Below, piece after piece: positions 17,316 to 28,903 of a stretch of 64,000 bases of DNA (its first letter is position 1; each line of letters opens with the position of its first letter). Source of the DNA: Mesoterricola silvestris. Lineage in GTDB: Bacteria; Acidobacteriota; Holophagae; Holophagales; Holophagaceae. The notes beneath the pieces were generated by a model. It saw only the letters and a program-made list of their open reading frames with translations. It did not search any database and was not told where the DNA came from. The stretch is taken from NCBI RefSeq assembly GCF_030295405.1, contig NZ_AP027080.1:2604001-2668000 (forward strand), read 5' to 3'. Made by a program: the position numbers and the translations under genes.

Positions 17316-17711
17316 CTAATTGGTATCGCCATCCACATACGCCCATCGGCCGGCTTCCCTCACGAAGCGGCTCCGCTCCCGGTGCAGCATGCGCTTGCCG
17401 TTGATCAGGAGCTTGGCGTGGAATTCCACGATGCCCGTGGCGTCGTCCTTCCCCCCCAGTTCGGTGGAGAGGATGCGCAGGGAGATGCATTTGACGGAAC
17501 GGCAATAGCGCCGCAGCTCCTCCGGGTCGAGCTTGGCGCGCTCCTCCTCGCTGGTGGTGGCCACCAGGTAGTCGGCGCGGGCCATGGCGTAGGCGGAGAA
17601 GCGGCTGCGCATGAGCTGCTCGGCGCTCTCCGGGAGGGCCTTGCCCAGGATGTAGGGTTCGCAGCAGCGGTCGTAGGTCCGCTTGGATTCGCAGGGGCAG
17701 AGTCGGGACAT
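17316..17711 (-). CDS. YchJ family protein (SEC-C motif)
   Basis: A 131-residue YchJ/UPF0225-type protein. The N-terminal LCPCESKRTYDRCCEPYI is a SEC-C zinc-binding motif, and the rest matches the YchJ core (SAEQLMRSRFSAYAMARADYL, then a cystatin/NTF2-like sheet ending GRWAYVDGD). The molecular function is unknown; family members are small cytoplasmic proteins. There is a single ATG start at 17711 and it is divergent from the pyrophosphatase gene. Confidence 0.88.
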   Translation of the reverse strand: MSRLCPCESKRTYDRCCEPYILGKALPESAEQLMRSRFSAYAMARADYLVATTSEEERAKLDPEELRRYCRSVKCISLRILSTELGGKDDATGIVEFHAKLLINGKRMLHRERSRFVREAGRWAYVDGDTN

Positions 17712-17927
17712 GGGAGCCTCTTGGATAAACGTTGACCCCTCCAGGGTAATGCATAAAGCGGAAAGCCGCGCCCCGCCTCGCAGAACGTCAATCCCGCATT
17801 GACTTTGGGGGGGGTGGTGATAGGCTTGGGCCGAATACCCTTCCCACGAATCCTTCTAGAATTCCAGCACCTCTGCTCCCCGGCCTCCGGGCTGGGCTAT
17901 GTTTCACTTTTTTTCATAGGAGTATCC

Positions 17928-20477
17928 ATGCTTCAAGCCTGGATGGACAAGCTCAAGCTCACACCACTGACACGCCGGATCTACCTGGGCGTCATGATGT
18001 GTTTCTTCGCCCTGGCCTATGCCTGGGGCCAGGTGGCGGCTCCCAAGGCCGTCGCCGCCGAGGCCGAGGGCGCCAAGTTCGAGTACTTCGCCCTGTTCAA
18101 CAAGGTCAGCGGCGAATTCACCAGCGCCGAGCGCATCGGCCTGCTGTTCGTGCTTGGCATCGCCGTCATCGGCCTGCTGTACGCGATCCTGCTCATGAGG
18201 CAGGTCAACGCCGCCGACGAGGGCACCCCCAAGATGCAGGAAGTGGCCGCCGCCGTGCGCGAGGGCTCCAACGCCTACCTCGCGGCCCAGTTCAAGAAGA
18301 TCGGGCCCCTGATCGTCATCATCACCGTGATCCTCTGGTTCACGGTTGAGGACAAGCACTTCGCCTTCGGCCGCGCCGGCGCCTTCCTCATGGGCTCCCT
18401 GTTCAGCTGGGCCGTGGGCTTCGTGGGCATGCGCCTGGCCACCACCGGCAACCTGCGCGTGGCCGCCGCCGCCCGCCACAGCTACGGCGAGGCCATGCAG
18501 CTCGGCTACCGCACCGGCACCGTCACCGGCATGCTCACGGACGGCCTCGGCCTCCTGGGCGGCACGATGATCTTCATCATCTACGGCGTGCACGCCTACG
18601 AGGCCCTGCTGGGCTTCGGCTTCGGCGGCACCCTCCTGGCGCTGTTCATGCGCGTCGGCGGCGGCATCTACACCAAGGCCGCCGATGTGGGCGCCGACCT
18701 GGTCGGCAAGATCGAGAAGGACATCCCCGAGGACGATCCGCGCAACGCCGCCACCATCGCCGACAACGTGGGCGACAACGTGGGCGACTGCGCCGGCATG
18801 GCCGCGGACATCTTCGAGAGCTACGAAGTGACCATCGTGGCCGCCATGATCCTGGGCATGGCCTCCTTCGGCCACAAGGGCGTCATCTTCCCCCTGCTGG
18901 TGCGCGGCATCGGCGTGCTGGGCTCGATCATCTCCACCTACACCGTCAAGGCCGGCAGCGAGGACACCTCCGACACCGCCCTGAAGAGCGTGCACCGCGG
19001 CTTCTGGATCGGCTCGCTGATCTCCGTGGCCGGGTTCTTCATCCTTGGCTACTTCTACCTGCACTTCACGCCCTCTTACCTGGCCAACAACCCCCTGGCC
19101 TCCGCGGGCTTCCCCATGAACGATCCCAACCAGCTCGCCGTGTGGTTCAACTTCGGCGTGCCCGGCCTGGACATGCGCCCGGCCATCACCTGCCTCATCG
19201 GCGTGTTCCTGGCCGTGGCCCTGAACAAGGTGACCAGCTACTACACGCACACCACCCACGCCCCCGTGAAGAGCCTTGCCCGGGCCTGCACCACCGGCCA
19301 CGCCACCAACATCATCGAAGGCTTCGCCCTGGGCTATGAGTCCACCGTCGCCATGATGGTCGTCATCGTCATCGCCATCTTCCTCTCCGTGCTCACCTAC
19401 CACGGCGCCCCGCCGATGTTCGTGGCCTACGGCGTGGCCATGACCGGCATCGGCATGCTGACCCTCACCGGCAACACCATCTCCATGGACGTCTTCGGCC
19501 CCGTCGCCGACAACGCCAACGGCATCGGCGAGATGGGTTACGAGAAGGAGCAGATGGAGAAGGAGAAGCCCGGTTCCTACAAGCGCGCCCGGCAGATCCT
19601 CGCCGACCTCGACGCCGTGGGCAACACCACCAAGGCCGAGACCAAGGGCATCGCCATCGGTTCCGCCGTCATCGCGGCCGTGAGCCTCTTCTCCAGCTTC
19701 ATCGCGGTCATCGCCGTGGGCTCCGAAGCGGCCATCAGCAAGATGACCCTCGGCCAGTACCACGACCAGGCCGGCTTCCTTTCCGTGGCCGAGCCCAAAG
19801 TCTTCATCGGCCTCCTCATCGGCGGCTGCGTGCCCTTCCTCTTCAGCAGCCAGCTCATCCGCGCCGTGGGCCGCGCCGCCTACCACATCGTCATCGAGTG
19901 CCGCTCGCAGTTCCGCGACGCCGAGATCTGGGCCGGCACCAAGAAGCCCGACTACGGCCGCGTGGTGGACATCTGCACCAACACCGCCCAGAAGGAACTG
20001 GTGGGCCCCGGCCTCCTGGCCATCACCGCCCCCCTGCTTGTCGGCCTTCTCCTGGGCCCCTACGCCCTGGGCGGCTTCCTGGCGGGCATGATCCTGGTGG
20101 GCCAGCTGCTGGCGGTCTTCATGGCCAACGCCGGCGGCGCCTGGGACAACGCGAAGAAGATGATCGAGGACGGCCTCTACGGCGGCAAGGGCTCCGAAGC
20201 CCACAAGGCCTCCGTCACCGGCGACACCGTGGGCGATCCCCTCAAGGACACCGCGGGCCCGGCCATCAACCCCCTGATCAAGGTCATGAACATGGTCAGC
20301 CTGCTCACCCTGGGCGTGCTGATGAAGTTCACCCTGTTCCCCGTGGCCAACCAGATGAACGTCAACAAGCTCGGCGGCGTCCTCGGAGCCGCGGTGTGCG
20401 TCGCCGCCATCGTGTGGTCGATCATCAAGAGCAAGCAGGAAACCCCCGGCCTCATCGCCGACGAGGACATGAAGTAG
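17928..20477 (+). CDS. hppA: Membrane-bound proton-pumping pyrophosphatase
   Basis: An 849-residue integral membrane pyrophosphatase with about 16 transmembrane helices. It couples PPi hydrolysis to cation export. The catalytic loop DVGADLVGKIEKDIPEDDPR, then NVGDNVGDCAGMAADIFESY, and GPVADNANGIGEM are diagnostic. The segment VGNTTKAETKG has Lys and Thr at the two positions that mark the potassium-independent, proton-pumping class. The ATG at 17928 follows AGGAG; 43 further codons upstream are open but unlikely. It is followed by a strong terminator and likely forms its own transcript. Confidence 0.96.
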   Translation: MLQAWMDKLKLTPLTRRIYLGVMMCFFALAYAWGQVAAPKAVAAEAEGAKFEYFALFNKVSGEFTSAERIGLLFVLGIAVIGLLYAILLMRQVNAADEGTPKMQEVAAAVREGSNAYLAAQFKKIGPLIVIITVILWFTVEDKHFAFGRAGAFLMGSLFSWAVGFVGMRLATTGNLRVAAAARHSYGEAMQLGYRTGTVTGMLTDGLGLLGGTMIFIIYGVHAYEALLGFGFGGTLLALFMRVGGGIYTKAADVGADLVGKIEKDIPEDDPRNAATIADNVGDNVGDCAGMAADIFESYEVTIVAAMILGMASFGHKGVIFPLLVRGIGVLGSIISTYTVKAGSEDTSDTALKSVHRGFWIGSLISVAGFFILGYFYLHFTPSYLANNPLASAGFPMNDPNQLAVWFNFGVPGLDMRPAITCLIGVFLAVALNKVTSYYTHTTHAPVKSLARACTTGHATNIIEGFALGYESTVAMMVVIVIAIFLSVLTYHGAPPMFVAYGVAMTGIGMLTLTGNTISMDVFGPVADNANGIGEMGYEKEQMEKEKPGSYKRARQILADLDAVGNTTKAETKGIAIGSAVIAAVSLFSSFIAVIAVGSEAAISKMTLGQYHDQAGFLSVAEPKVFIGLLIGGCVPFLFSSQLIRAVGRAAYHIVIECRSQFRDAEIWAGTKKPDYGRVVDICTNTAQKELVGPGLLAITAPLLVGLLLGPYALGGFLAGMILVGQLLAVFMANAGGAWDNAKKMIEDGLYGGKGSEAHKASVTGDTVGDPLKDTAGPAINPLIKVMNMVSLLTLGVLMKFTLFPVANQMNVNKLGGVLGAAVCVAAIVWSIIKSKQETPGLIADEDMK

Positions 20478-20494
20478 CTCCACCCCCCGCACGG

Positions 20495-20525
20495 AAAAGC
20501 GCCGCCCCCGGGCGGCGCTTTTTCT
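20495..20525 (+). terminator. Rho-independent terminator after hppA
   Basis: An 11-bp G+C stem (AAGCGCCGCCC / GGGCGGCGCTT around a short C-rich loop) is followed at once by a run of T residues, 18 bp after the hppA stop. This is a textbook intrinsic terminator. Confidence 0.9.
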
Positions 20526-20533
20526 GCATACCG

Positions 20534-21117
20534 GGCTTTCCGCCCCCGACAGGCAGCCCCTGCCGGGGGCCTCAGGTTCGGGCGGCGAGGTTCCTGGGAA
20601 AGGACCCGGCCCATGCGGTCCCAACCCTGCGCTCCGACCCACCGGTAGCGCTTGCGCAGCAGCGAGCTGCTGCTGGCGCTTGCCGTGATCCATCGACGCC
20701 AGGTGCCGGAGGACCCGGGCCCAGCACCCCAAGCCCGCCATGGCAAGCCAGGTCTGGACCCGAATCGGGAGAGCCCTCGAGGCTTGAATGCCAGTGTCAA
20801 TGCCCTTCCCCGCGCTGGACTCCAGGACGTCCTTCCGGACGGCATTGCCGTCAAGAAACCGAAACCCATGTTCGTGGCCCCCTCCCTACATCGCACAATC
20901 CTGAATCTGTGCCCCCACCCACATCCTCCACCACCTATCGTCCATGGATCACGGCAAGCGCCAGCAGCAGCTCGCTGCTGCGCAAGCGCTACCGGTGGGT
21001 CGGCGCACCGGGTCGGGACCCCATGGGCCGCCCCCTCCCCCCGGAACCCCACCGCTCCAACCCGCAGCCCCCGGCAGGGCCTGTCCGTCGGGGCCGAACC
21101 CTCCCCGCCGCCGGGAC
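20534..21117. repeat. Family 3 palindromic element, copy 1
   Basis: About 580 bp between the hppA terminator and the sdh promoter region. Arms of about 150 bp at roughly 20534-20695 and 20940-21095 are inverted copies of each other. They are identical for about 59 bp in the inner part (CGACCCACCGGTAGCG through CCGTGATCCAT) and diverge outwards. Each arm itself contains a hairpin (GCAGCAGC / GCTGCTGC). The right arm carries TGGGTCGGCGCA at 20996-21007. No gene is supported inside. Confidence 0.82.
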
Positions 21118-21345
21118 ACTCCAAGCCTCCACCACCCCGCTTAATCGATTATTTTGTATCGAATAGACATTGAAAAATAAGGCAATCCAGACGTTAAAGA
21201 GCATTTGCTCCGTAATGGGTTTGAGAATCGAAATTCCTGGCGCATACTTAGCGCCTCCACTTGATCATGTTTCGCAGTCTCGCAGAGCCATCGCCAACAA
21301 TCGCCGGATGCGGCGCATCCGTTATTGCGGAAGGAAGGAGTATCC
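21118..21345 (+). other. A+T-richer leader region of sdhCAB
   Basis: The 228 bp before sdhC are clearly lower in G+C than their surroundings and are the likely promoter region of the succinate dehydrogenase operon. Several TTGA-type -35 candidates exist (for instance near 21170 and 21220), but none has a convincing -10 at the right distance. A small GC hairpin (GGATGCGGCGCATCC at 21306-21320) lies just before the ribosome site. Confidence 0.35.
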
Positions 21346-22044
21346 ATGTCCGTCGCTGAATCCAGCCTGGCTGGTGCCGCCAAGACCCGTCCAGGCTTCC
21401 TGGACTCATCCGTGGGGAAGAAGGTGGTGATGGCCGTGACCGGCATCATGCTCTTCGGCTTCGTCACGGTGCACATGCTGGGGAACCTGCAGGCCTACAT
21501 GGGCGAGGCGCCCATGAACCACTATGCGGAGTTCCTCCACACCATGATCCACGGCATGGGCATCTGGGTCTTCCGGGGCGTGATGCTCGTGGCCGTGGTC
21601 CTCCACGGCTGGGCCGCCCTGAGCCTCACGCTCTCCAACATGGCCGCGCGCCCCGTGGGCTACCGCGCCACCCAGGTGCAGGCCGCCACCTTCGCCTCGC
21701 GCACCATGCGCTGGACCGGGGTGATCCTGGGCCTGTTCATCGTCTACCACCTGCTGCACCTGACCACGGGCACGCTGCATCCCAGCTTCGATCCGGCGAA
21801 CCCCTACAGGAACTTCGTTACCGGGTTCAAGGTGCCCCTGGCCTCGGCGTTCTACATCGTGGCCCAGCTCTGCCTGGGCTTCCACATGTGGCACGGCGTC
21901 TGGAGCCTCACCCAGACCCTGGGCTGGGCCCACCCGCGCTACGACCGCCTGCGCCGCAGGTTCGCCTACGTGATGGCCACCGTGGTGGCCGCCGTCAACA
22001 TTTCGTTCCCCATCGCCGTCCTCACCGGCATCATCCACCTGTAG
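21346..22044 (+). CDS. sdhC: Succinate dehydrogenase/fumarate reductase cytochrome b subunit
   Basis: A 232-residue membrane anchor with five predicted transmembrane helices and several conserved His ([36 protein letters not shown]) that would bind two haems and contact menaquinone. This is the single-anchor b558 (type B) form, which fits a menaquinone-using enzyme. The ATG at 21346 follows AAGGAAGGAG. It is first gene of sdhCAB, with a 5-bp gap to sdhA. Confidence 0.93.
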   Translation: MSVAESSLAGAAKTRPGFLDSSVGKKVVMAVTGIMLFGFVTVHMLGNLQAYMGEAPMNHYAEFLHTMIHGMGIWVFRGVMLVAVVLHGWAALSLTLSNMAARPVGYRATQVQAATFASRTMRWTGVILGLFIVYHLLHLTTGTLHPSFDPANPYRNFVTGFKVPLASAFYIVAQLCLGFHMWHGVWSLTQTLGWAHPRYDRLRRRFAYVMATVVAAVNISFPIAVLTGIIHL

Positions 22045-22049
22045 AAGGC

Positions 22050-23972
<1,923 letters not shown>

Positions 23973-23984
23973 GGAAGGCAGCCC

Positions 23985-24767
23985 ATGGAAAAGCACATCA
24001 ACGTCAAGCTGCACGTGTGGCGCCAGAAGAACGCCGCGGACAAGGGCCACTTCCAGGACCTCGAGGCCCCGGGGATCTCCACGGAGATGTCCTTCCTGGA
24101 GATGCTCGACGTGGTCAACGAGAGCCTCATCCACAAGGGCGAGGAACCCATCGTCGTGGACCACGACTGCCGCGAGGGCATCTGCGGGGCCTGCAACCTC
24201 GTCATCAACGGCCGCCCCCACGGCCCCAAGGAGCGCACCACCACCTGCCAACTGCACATGCGCAGCTTCCAGGACGGCGACGACATCACCATCGAGCCGG
24301 TGCGCGCCGACGCGTTCCCCGTGATCAAGGACCTGATGGTGGACCGCTCCGCCTTCGACCGCATCATCGCCAAGGGCGGCTTCGTTAGCGTGCCCACCGG
24401 CAGCTGCTGCGACGCCAACGCCCTGCCCGTGAAGAAGGAGAACGCGGACCTGGCCATGGACGCCGCCGCCTGCATCGGATGCGGCGCCTGCGTCGCGGCC
24501 TGCCCCAACGCCAGCGCCATGCTCTTCGTGGCCGCCAAGATCAGCCACCTGGCCCTGCTCCCCCAGGGCCAACCCGAGCGCTACACCCGCGCCCGGGCCA
24601 TGGTGACCCAGATGGACGCGGAGGGCTTCGGCACCTGCACCAACCACGGCGAATGCGAGGCCGCCTGCCCCAAGGGCATCACCCTGGACAACATCGCCCG
24701 CATGAACCGGGACTACATCAAGGCCAGCATCACCTACCGCCCCGAGAGCGCCACCGGCGGATTCTAG
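23985..24767 (+). CDS. sdhB: Succinate dehydrogenase/fumarate reductase iron-sulfur subunit
   Basis: A 260-residue subunit that wires electrons between the flavin in SdhA and quinone in Sdh[19 protein letters not shown] holds the [2Fe-2S] cluster, [13 protein letters not shown] the [4Fe-4S] cluster and [15 protein letters not shown] the [3Fe-4S] cluster. AAGGAAGG precedes the ATG. It is the last gene of the operon. A G+C hairpin (ACGCCCCCGG / CCGGGGGCGT, 24782-24821) follows the stop but lacks a T run. Confidence 0.95.
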   Translation: MEKHINVKLHVWRQKNAADKGHFQDLEAPGISTEMSFLEMLDVVNESLIHKGEEPIVVDHDCREGICGACNLVINGRPHGPKERTTTCQLHMRSFQDGDDITIEPVRADAFPVIKDLMVDRSAFDRIIAKGGFVSVPTGSCCDANALPVKKENADLAMDAAACIGCGACVAACPNASAMLFVAAKISHLALLPQGQPERYTRARAMVTQMDAEGFGTCTNHGECEAACPKGITLDNIARMNRDYIKASITYRPESATGGF

Positions 24768-25024
24768 CCCCCGCCGCCCCCACGCCCCCGGCCGTTCGCA
24801 GAAGCGGGCGTCCGGGGGCGTTCCCGTGGGGGGCGAGGGATGAAATCCCTTGAAATCCCTGTTCCCCCCAATCCGCTTTGAAGCATTAACCGGGTAATTA
24901 ACCAGCGGGGGGAGCCCGGGTTGTCATCGCGTGCACCGTGGCATGGTTGACAGACGTCCAGAAGGAATTTGGCCGCGAAGGGCAACCCGCCCGACCTGCT
25001 CAAGGCCCCGGTCTCGGGCATTTT

Positions 25025-25173
25025 CATCCCCTACATCCTGTACATCCATTTCATCCCTGTTCCCGCAGGGCCAGAGCTGGGATGGGTCGGCGCATGCAGA
25101 TCAACTGCGCGCCGCCCCACCCCATCGCTGGCCCTGCGGGAACAGGGATGAATAGGATGCAAAGGATGAAGGG
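25025..25173. repeat. Large palindrome, family 1 copy C
   Basis: Lies in the 540-bp gap between convergent sdhB and the CapA-like gene. The arms run from CATCCTGTACATCC inward through CATCCCTGTTCCCGCAGGGCCAG and are answered by CTGGCCCTGCGGGAACAGGGATG on the right, with TGGGTCGGCGCA at 25083-25094 near the centre. It shares inner-arm sequence with copy B but differs in its outer arms. The rest of the gap (24768-25024, 25174-25307) shows no gene. Confidence 0.82.
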
Positions 25174-25307
25174 GATCAGCCGTAGAACTCAGCCCGTTCC
25201 CGGCTGAGGAGCCTGGCCGTGGTTGTCATGGGGTGGCTATCTGTTGGCTTCGGCAGTGGTAGTTAGGGTGGGTCGGAAACCTGCGCTAAGGGTTCAAGCC
25301 ATGCCCC

Positions 25308-26558
25308 TCACGGCCCATCCACGAAGGCCGCCCCCAGGATCTCCCCGGCCCGGGCGCGGCGCAGGTAGAGGGTGCGGAGGTATTCCTGCTGCTCGACCAC
25401 CTTGGCCTTGTCCAGGGGTTCCGCGGACCGGAGGCGGTCCAGGTCGCCCTCGGCCTGGGCCAGGGCGGCCCCCAGAGGAACGACCTGGATCTCCCGGATC
25501 CGGGTGCGGGTGCGCTCGTACCAGTTGTTGCGGGTCCACAGGGGCTCGCAGCGGGCATCCTCCACGCGCACCTGTTCGGAACCGTCGGCCAGCTTCAGCT
25601 TCACGAAGCGGCAGTGGAAGAGGACCCCGTCCCGGCTGTCGCCCCCGGCCACGGGGAACAGATCGGCCCGGTAGACCCGGTCCTGGTTGGAGATGAAATT
25701 GCCCAGGGAGTAGGCCACCACGGTGCGGCGGGAACCGTTCTCCAGCACCTCCACGGGCTGGAGGACGTGGGGGTGGTGGCCCAGGATCAGGTCGGCGCCG
25801 GCCCGGGCCAGGCGGCGGGCCACCTCCTTCTGGCGCGGCAGGGGCACGTGCAGGTACTCGGCGCCCCAGTGGAGGCTCACCACCACGGCGTCGGCCTGGG
25901 CCCGGGCGGCGGCCACGGCCGCTTCGGCGGCGGCGGGGTCCAGGGAGCGAACCCAGGGGCGGTCGGTCTTCTGGTTGAGGTTGATATTGAAGATGTCCGT
26001 GAAGGCCAGGAAGGCGATGCGGAGGCCCTTCACCACCAGGAACCGGGGCGCTTCGGCCTGGGCGCGGGTGGCGCCGCCGCCCACGGAGGGGAGGCCGGCG
26101 GCCTCCAGCCGCTCCAGGGTTTCGGCGAGGCCCCGGGGGCCCTGGTCGAACGCATGGTTGTTGGCGGTGGAGACGATGGTGAGGCCCGAAGCCTTGAGGG
26201 CCGCGGGCAGGTCCTCGGGGGCGTTGAACTGGAAGGGGCGGCCGGGCCGGCCCGTCCTCGGGGCGATGGGGGTTTCCAGGTTGGCGAAGGCGATATCGGC
26301 GCCCTTGAAGAGGGGCGTCACCTCCTTCCAGAGTTCGGTCAGGCTCCCCGCCTGGAGCGCGGAGGTCTTCACGTCCTGGTGCATGAGGATATCCCCCACC
26401 GCCACCAGGTCCACCCGCGCCAATTCCTCCGGCAGACGGCTAGGCGGCGGGCCCGGGGCCACCGGGGCGCGGCTGCCCAGGGCGAGGGCCAGGAGACCGG
26501 CCAGGAAAAGCCTAGGCGGGACCGTAGAAGACCTCAACCGGAAGGCCGGGCAGCCCAT
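25308..26558 (-). CDS. CapA family protein (metallophosphoesterase-like)
   Basis: A 416-residue protein with an N-terminal hydrophobic signal or anchor (LFLAGLLALALGS). The PGA_cap/CapA domain shows LVAVGDILMHQDV, FANLETPI, STANNHAFDQG, VSLHWGAEYLHVP, LILGHHPHVLQPVE and YSLGNFISNQ, the calcineurin-like metal-binding pattern of CapA. CapA takes part in poly-gamma-glutamate capsule export, but no capB/capC is present, so the role is open. The start at 26558 lies 46 bp inside the end of the radical SAM gene; TTG 26537 is an alternative. Confidence 0.85.
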   Translation of the reverse strand: MGCPAFRLRSSTVPPRLFLAGLLALALGSRAPVAPGPPPSRLPEELARVDLVAVGDILMHQDVKTSALQAGSLTELWKEVTPLFKGADIAFANLETPIAPRTGRPGRPFQFNAPEDLPAALKASGLTIVSTANNHAFDQGPRGLAETLERLEAAGLPSVGGGATRAQAEAPRFLVVKGLRIAFLAFTDIFNINLNQKTDRPWVRSLDPAAAEAAVAAARAQADAVVVSLHWGAEYLHVPLPRQKEVARRLARAGADLILGHHPHVLQPVEVLENGSRRTVVAYSLGNFISNQDRVYRADLFPVAGGDSRDGVLFHCRFVKLKLADGSEQVRVEDARCEPLWTRNNWYERTRTRIREIQVVPLGAALAQAEGDLDRLRSAEPLDKAKVVEQQEYLRTLYLRRARAGEILGAAFVDGP

Positions 26559-27378
26559 CCAGCACTCCGGCCGCCAGCCGGTCCAGGTCCCGGGCCGCCA
26601 GGGGCTTCGCCTCGGGCTCGGGGGTGGGCCGGGCCACGGTGTAGAGCTGCACGGCCTGGAGGGTCCCCCGTTCGCGAAGGGTCCGCAGGCACTGGAGGTA
26701 GGCCTCCACTTCCCCGTCCGAAGGCCCCCTTCCCCGCCATTCCAGGAAGAGGGTCTGGATCACGATGGGCCAGCGCGCGGCGGTGGCGGCCAGGTTGTCC
26801 AGGATGCGGGAGAAGGGCACCTTGGAGCGGTTCACCTCCCGATAGTAGGCCTCGGTGCCGGCGTCCAGCTTGGCCCAGATCTCCCCGTTGTTCGCCATGA
26901 GGAGGCCAAGGCCCTCCAGGATCTCGGGGGCCTGGAGCCGGGAGGAATCGGTGATGAGCACCAGCTTCACGTCGTCCAGCCCCCGGCGGGCCTTCAGGGC
27001 CGCGATGCGCTCCACGGCCCGGGGGAATTCCCGCAGGGTGGTGGGCTCGCCGTCCCCGGAGAAGGCGATGTCGTTGAGGCGGCGCTGGCCCGCGTCGGCG
27101 GAGTCGAAGGGCGGGGTCCGGAAGAGCTCGCCCGAGCGGGTGAGTTCGAGCAGCACCTCCATTTCCCGCTCCATCTGGTCCAGGTCCACGTCCCGGCGCC
27201 GGGCGGGGGTGGTCCGGTCCACTTCGCAGTACACGCAATCGAAATTGCAGACCTTGTCGGGATTGAGGTTCACCCCGAGGCTCACGCCCTTGCTGCGCCG
27301 CGAGATGACGGGATAGCAATAGTGGAAGTCCTGCCAGGTGCGGCGGTGGTCCAGGTGGGCTGTGACGAGCTCGCTCAT
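26512..27378 (-). CDS. Radical SAM protein (COG0731-like)
   Basis: A 288-residue radical SAM enzyme. VCNFDCVYCEV supplies the CxxxCxxC set for the SAM-cleaving [4Fe-4S] cluster, DIAFSGDGEPTT is the GGE-type SAM-binding motif, and the remaining strands fit a partial TIM barrel. The opening GVSLGVNLNPDKVCNFDCVY matches a family of uncharacterised Fe-S oxidoreductases distantly like TYW1. The substrate is unknown. It overlaps the CapA-like gene by 47 bp, so the two are probably co-transcribed, and it is divergent from the dehydrogenase gene at 27466. Confidence 0.85.
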   Translation of the reverse strand: MSELVTAHLDHRRTWQDFHYCYPVISRRSKGVSLGVNLNPDKVCNFDCVYCEVDRTTPARRRDVDLDQMEREMEVLLELTRSGELFRTPPFDSADAGQRRLNDIAFSGDGEPTTLREFPRAVERIAALKARRGLDDVKLVLITDSSRLQAPEILEGLGLLMANNGEIWAKLDAGTEAYYREVNRSKVPFSRILDNLAATAARWPIVIQTLFLEWRGRGPSDGEVEAYLQCLRTLRERGTLQAVQLYTVARPTPEPEAKPLAARDLDRLAAGVLDGLPGLPVEVFYGPA

Positions 27379-27465
27379 GGGAACAGGATACTACGGGCCT
27401 CCCGGGAGCCCGGGGGCATGCGGTAGACTGGTTCACCAAATAAATCGCATCCGGAGGCATCCGCC

Positions 27466-28596
27466 ATGAAAAAGATCTGCGTGCTCGGCGCCGGCCGCGT
27501 AGGCGCCACCATGGCCCTGGACCTGGCCCGGGACGGGGAGTTCGACGTCACCGTCGCCGATCGGTCGGAGAAGGCCCTGGGGCGCCTCGCCGAAAGGGGG
27601 CTCCGGATCCAGCCCCGGGAGCTTTCCCAGGCCTCCGAGGTGCGCGCCGCCGTGCAGGGCGCGGACCTGGTGGTGGGCGCCGTGCCCGGCTTCATGGGGT
27701 TCGAGACCATGAGGGCCGTGCTGGAGGCGGGAAAGCCCATCGTCGATATCTCCTTCTTCCCCGAGGATCCCTTCCTCCTGGACGGCCTGGCCCGGGAGAA
27801 GGGCCTCATCGCCGTCATGGACGCCGGGGTGGCCCCGGGCTGCGACAATCTCATCGTGGGCGACCTGCAGCGGCGCCTGGATTCCATCGAAAACTTCGAA
27901 TGCTACGTGGGGGGCCTCCCCGCCATCCGCACCTGGCCCTTCGAGTACAAGGCCGGCTTCAGCCCCGTGGACGTGGTGGAGGAGTACACCCGCCCGGCCC
28001 GCTACGTCGCCCACGGCAAGGAGATCGTGATGCCCGCCCTCAGCGAGCCCGAACTCATGGACTTCCCCGGCGTGGGCACGCTGGAGGCCTTCAACACCGA
28101 CGGCCTGCGCTCCCTCATCCACACCGTGGACGCGCCCTTCAAGAAGGAGAAGACCCTTCGCTACCCCGGCCACATCGAGAAGATGCGCATGCTGCGCGAG
28201 GCCGGGTTCTTCGGCCTGGAGCCCATTGACGTCGGCGGCGTGAAGGTGGCCCCCATGGACCTCACCACCCGGCTCCTCTTCCCCATGTGGCAGATGGAGG
28301 AGGACGACGAGGACTTCACGGTCATGCGCGTGATCGTGGACGGGACCAAGGACGGCAAGCCCGAACGCCACGTGTGGGACCTCCTGGACCGCTACGACCG
28401 GGACACGAAAATCACCTCCATGGCCCGGTCCACCGGGTATGCGTGCACCGCCACGGTGCGCCTGGTGGCCGCGGGCCTGTACACCCGCAAAGGCATCGCC
28501 CCGCCCGAGTATGTGGGCCGCGAGGAAGGCTGCTGGGAGTTCATCCGCAAGGACTTGGCCAAACACAATGTGACCTGGGTCGAGACCAGGAGCTAG
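27466..28596 (+). CDS. Saccharopine dehydrogenase-family oxidoreductase
   Basis: A 376-residue NAD(P)-dependent oxidoreductase. The N-terminal Rossmann fold begins KKICVLGAGRVGATMALDL. Further motifs AVPGFMGFETMRAVLEAGK, VAPGCDNLIVG and a C-terminal saccharopine-dehydrogenase domain (GTLEAFNTDGLRSLIHT, TLRYPGHIEKM) match lysine 6-dehydrogenase and saccharopine reductase-like proteins. The likely substrate is an amino acid of the lysine family, which the sequence alone cannot settle. It is the last G+C-rich gene before an A+T-rich island. Confidence 0.85.
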   Translation: MKKICVLGAGRVGATMALDLARDGEFDVTVADRSEKALGRLAERGLRIQPRELSQASEVRAAVQGADLVVGAVPGFMGFETMRAVLEAGKPIVDISFFPEDPFLLDGLAREKGLIAVMDAGVAPGCDNLIVGDLQRRLDSIENFECYVGGLPAIRTWPFEYKAGFSPVDVVEEYTRPARYVAHGKEIVMPALSEPELMDFPGVGTLEAFNTDGLRSLIHTVDAPFKKEKTLRYPGHIEKMRMLREAGFFGLEPIDVGGVKVAPMDLTTRLLFPMWQMEEDDEDFTVMRVIVDGTKDGKPERHVWDLLDRYDRDTKITSMARSTGYACTATVRLVAAGLYTRKGIAPPEYVGREEGCWEFIRKDLAKHNVTWVETRS

Positions 28597-28903
28597 CCTA
28601 GCGACCATTTCAGCTAGGGTTACCCAGGGGACGGATCACACGGTGGCCCTGGCAGCGATGCTGGCGCCGGCCAAGTCGAATGCAAGGTCATGGTGTGCGA
28701 AGAATCCAAGAGGCAATCGGTCAAGACAATCAAATCAAGTTATTTCATCGCAATATTAACATCGATCGAAAGTTTTCTGGAACCACCTGAACACCCGGGG
28801 CATTAGTTAAAAGAGATGTGACACCCGAATGAACCCATAAAGACGGTATTCGGTTTTCAATAAGGTTACTGGAAGCTCACTATTGAGTTGAAACAGGCAG
28901 TGT
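28597..28903. other. A+T-rich spacer, left edge of island
   Basis: About 300 bp with no supportable gene. From roughly 28680 onward the base composition falls sharply below that of the rest of the window and stays low up to the IS256 element. It may hold the promoter for the small genes that follow. Confidence 0.4.

Noticed and set aside
17904-20741. Very long minus-strand open frame (945 codons) opposite hppA
   Set aside because: Antisense to a certain gene; the translation is dominated by His, Gly, Asp and Val with no domain. Same reasoning for 21966-24647 opposite sdhCAB and 60838-63006 opposite the mutase.
24782-24821. G+C hairpin after sdhB as an intrinsic terminator
   Set aside because: The 10-bp stem is good, but it is followed by TTCCCGTG rather than a T run and the loop is long, so it is mentioned with sdhB but not listed as a terminator.
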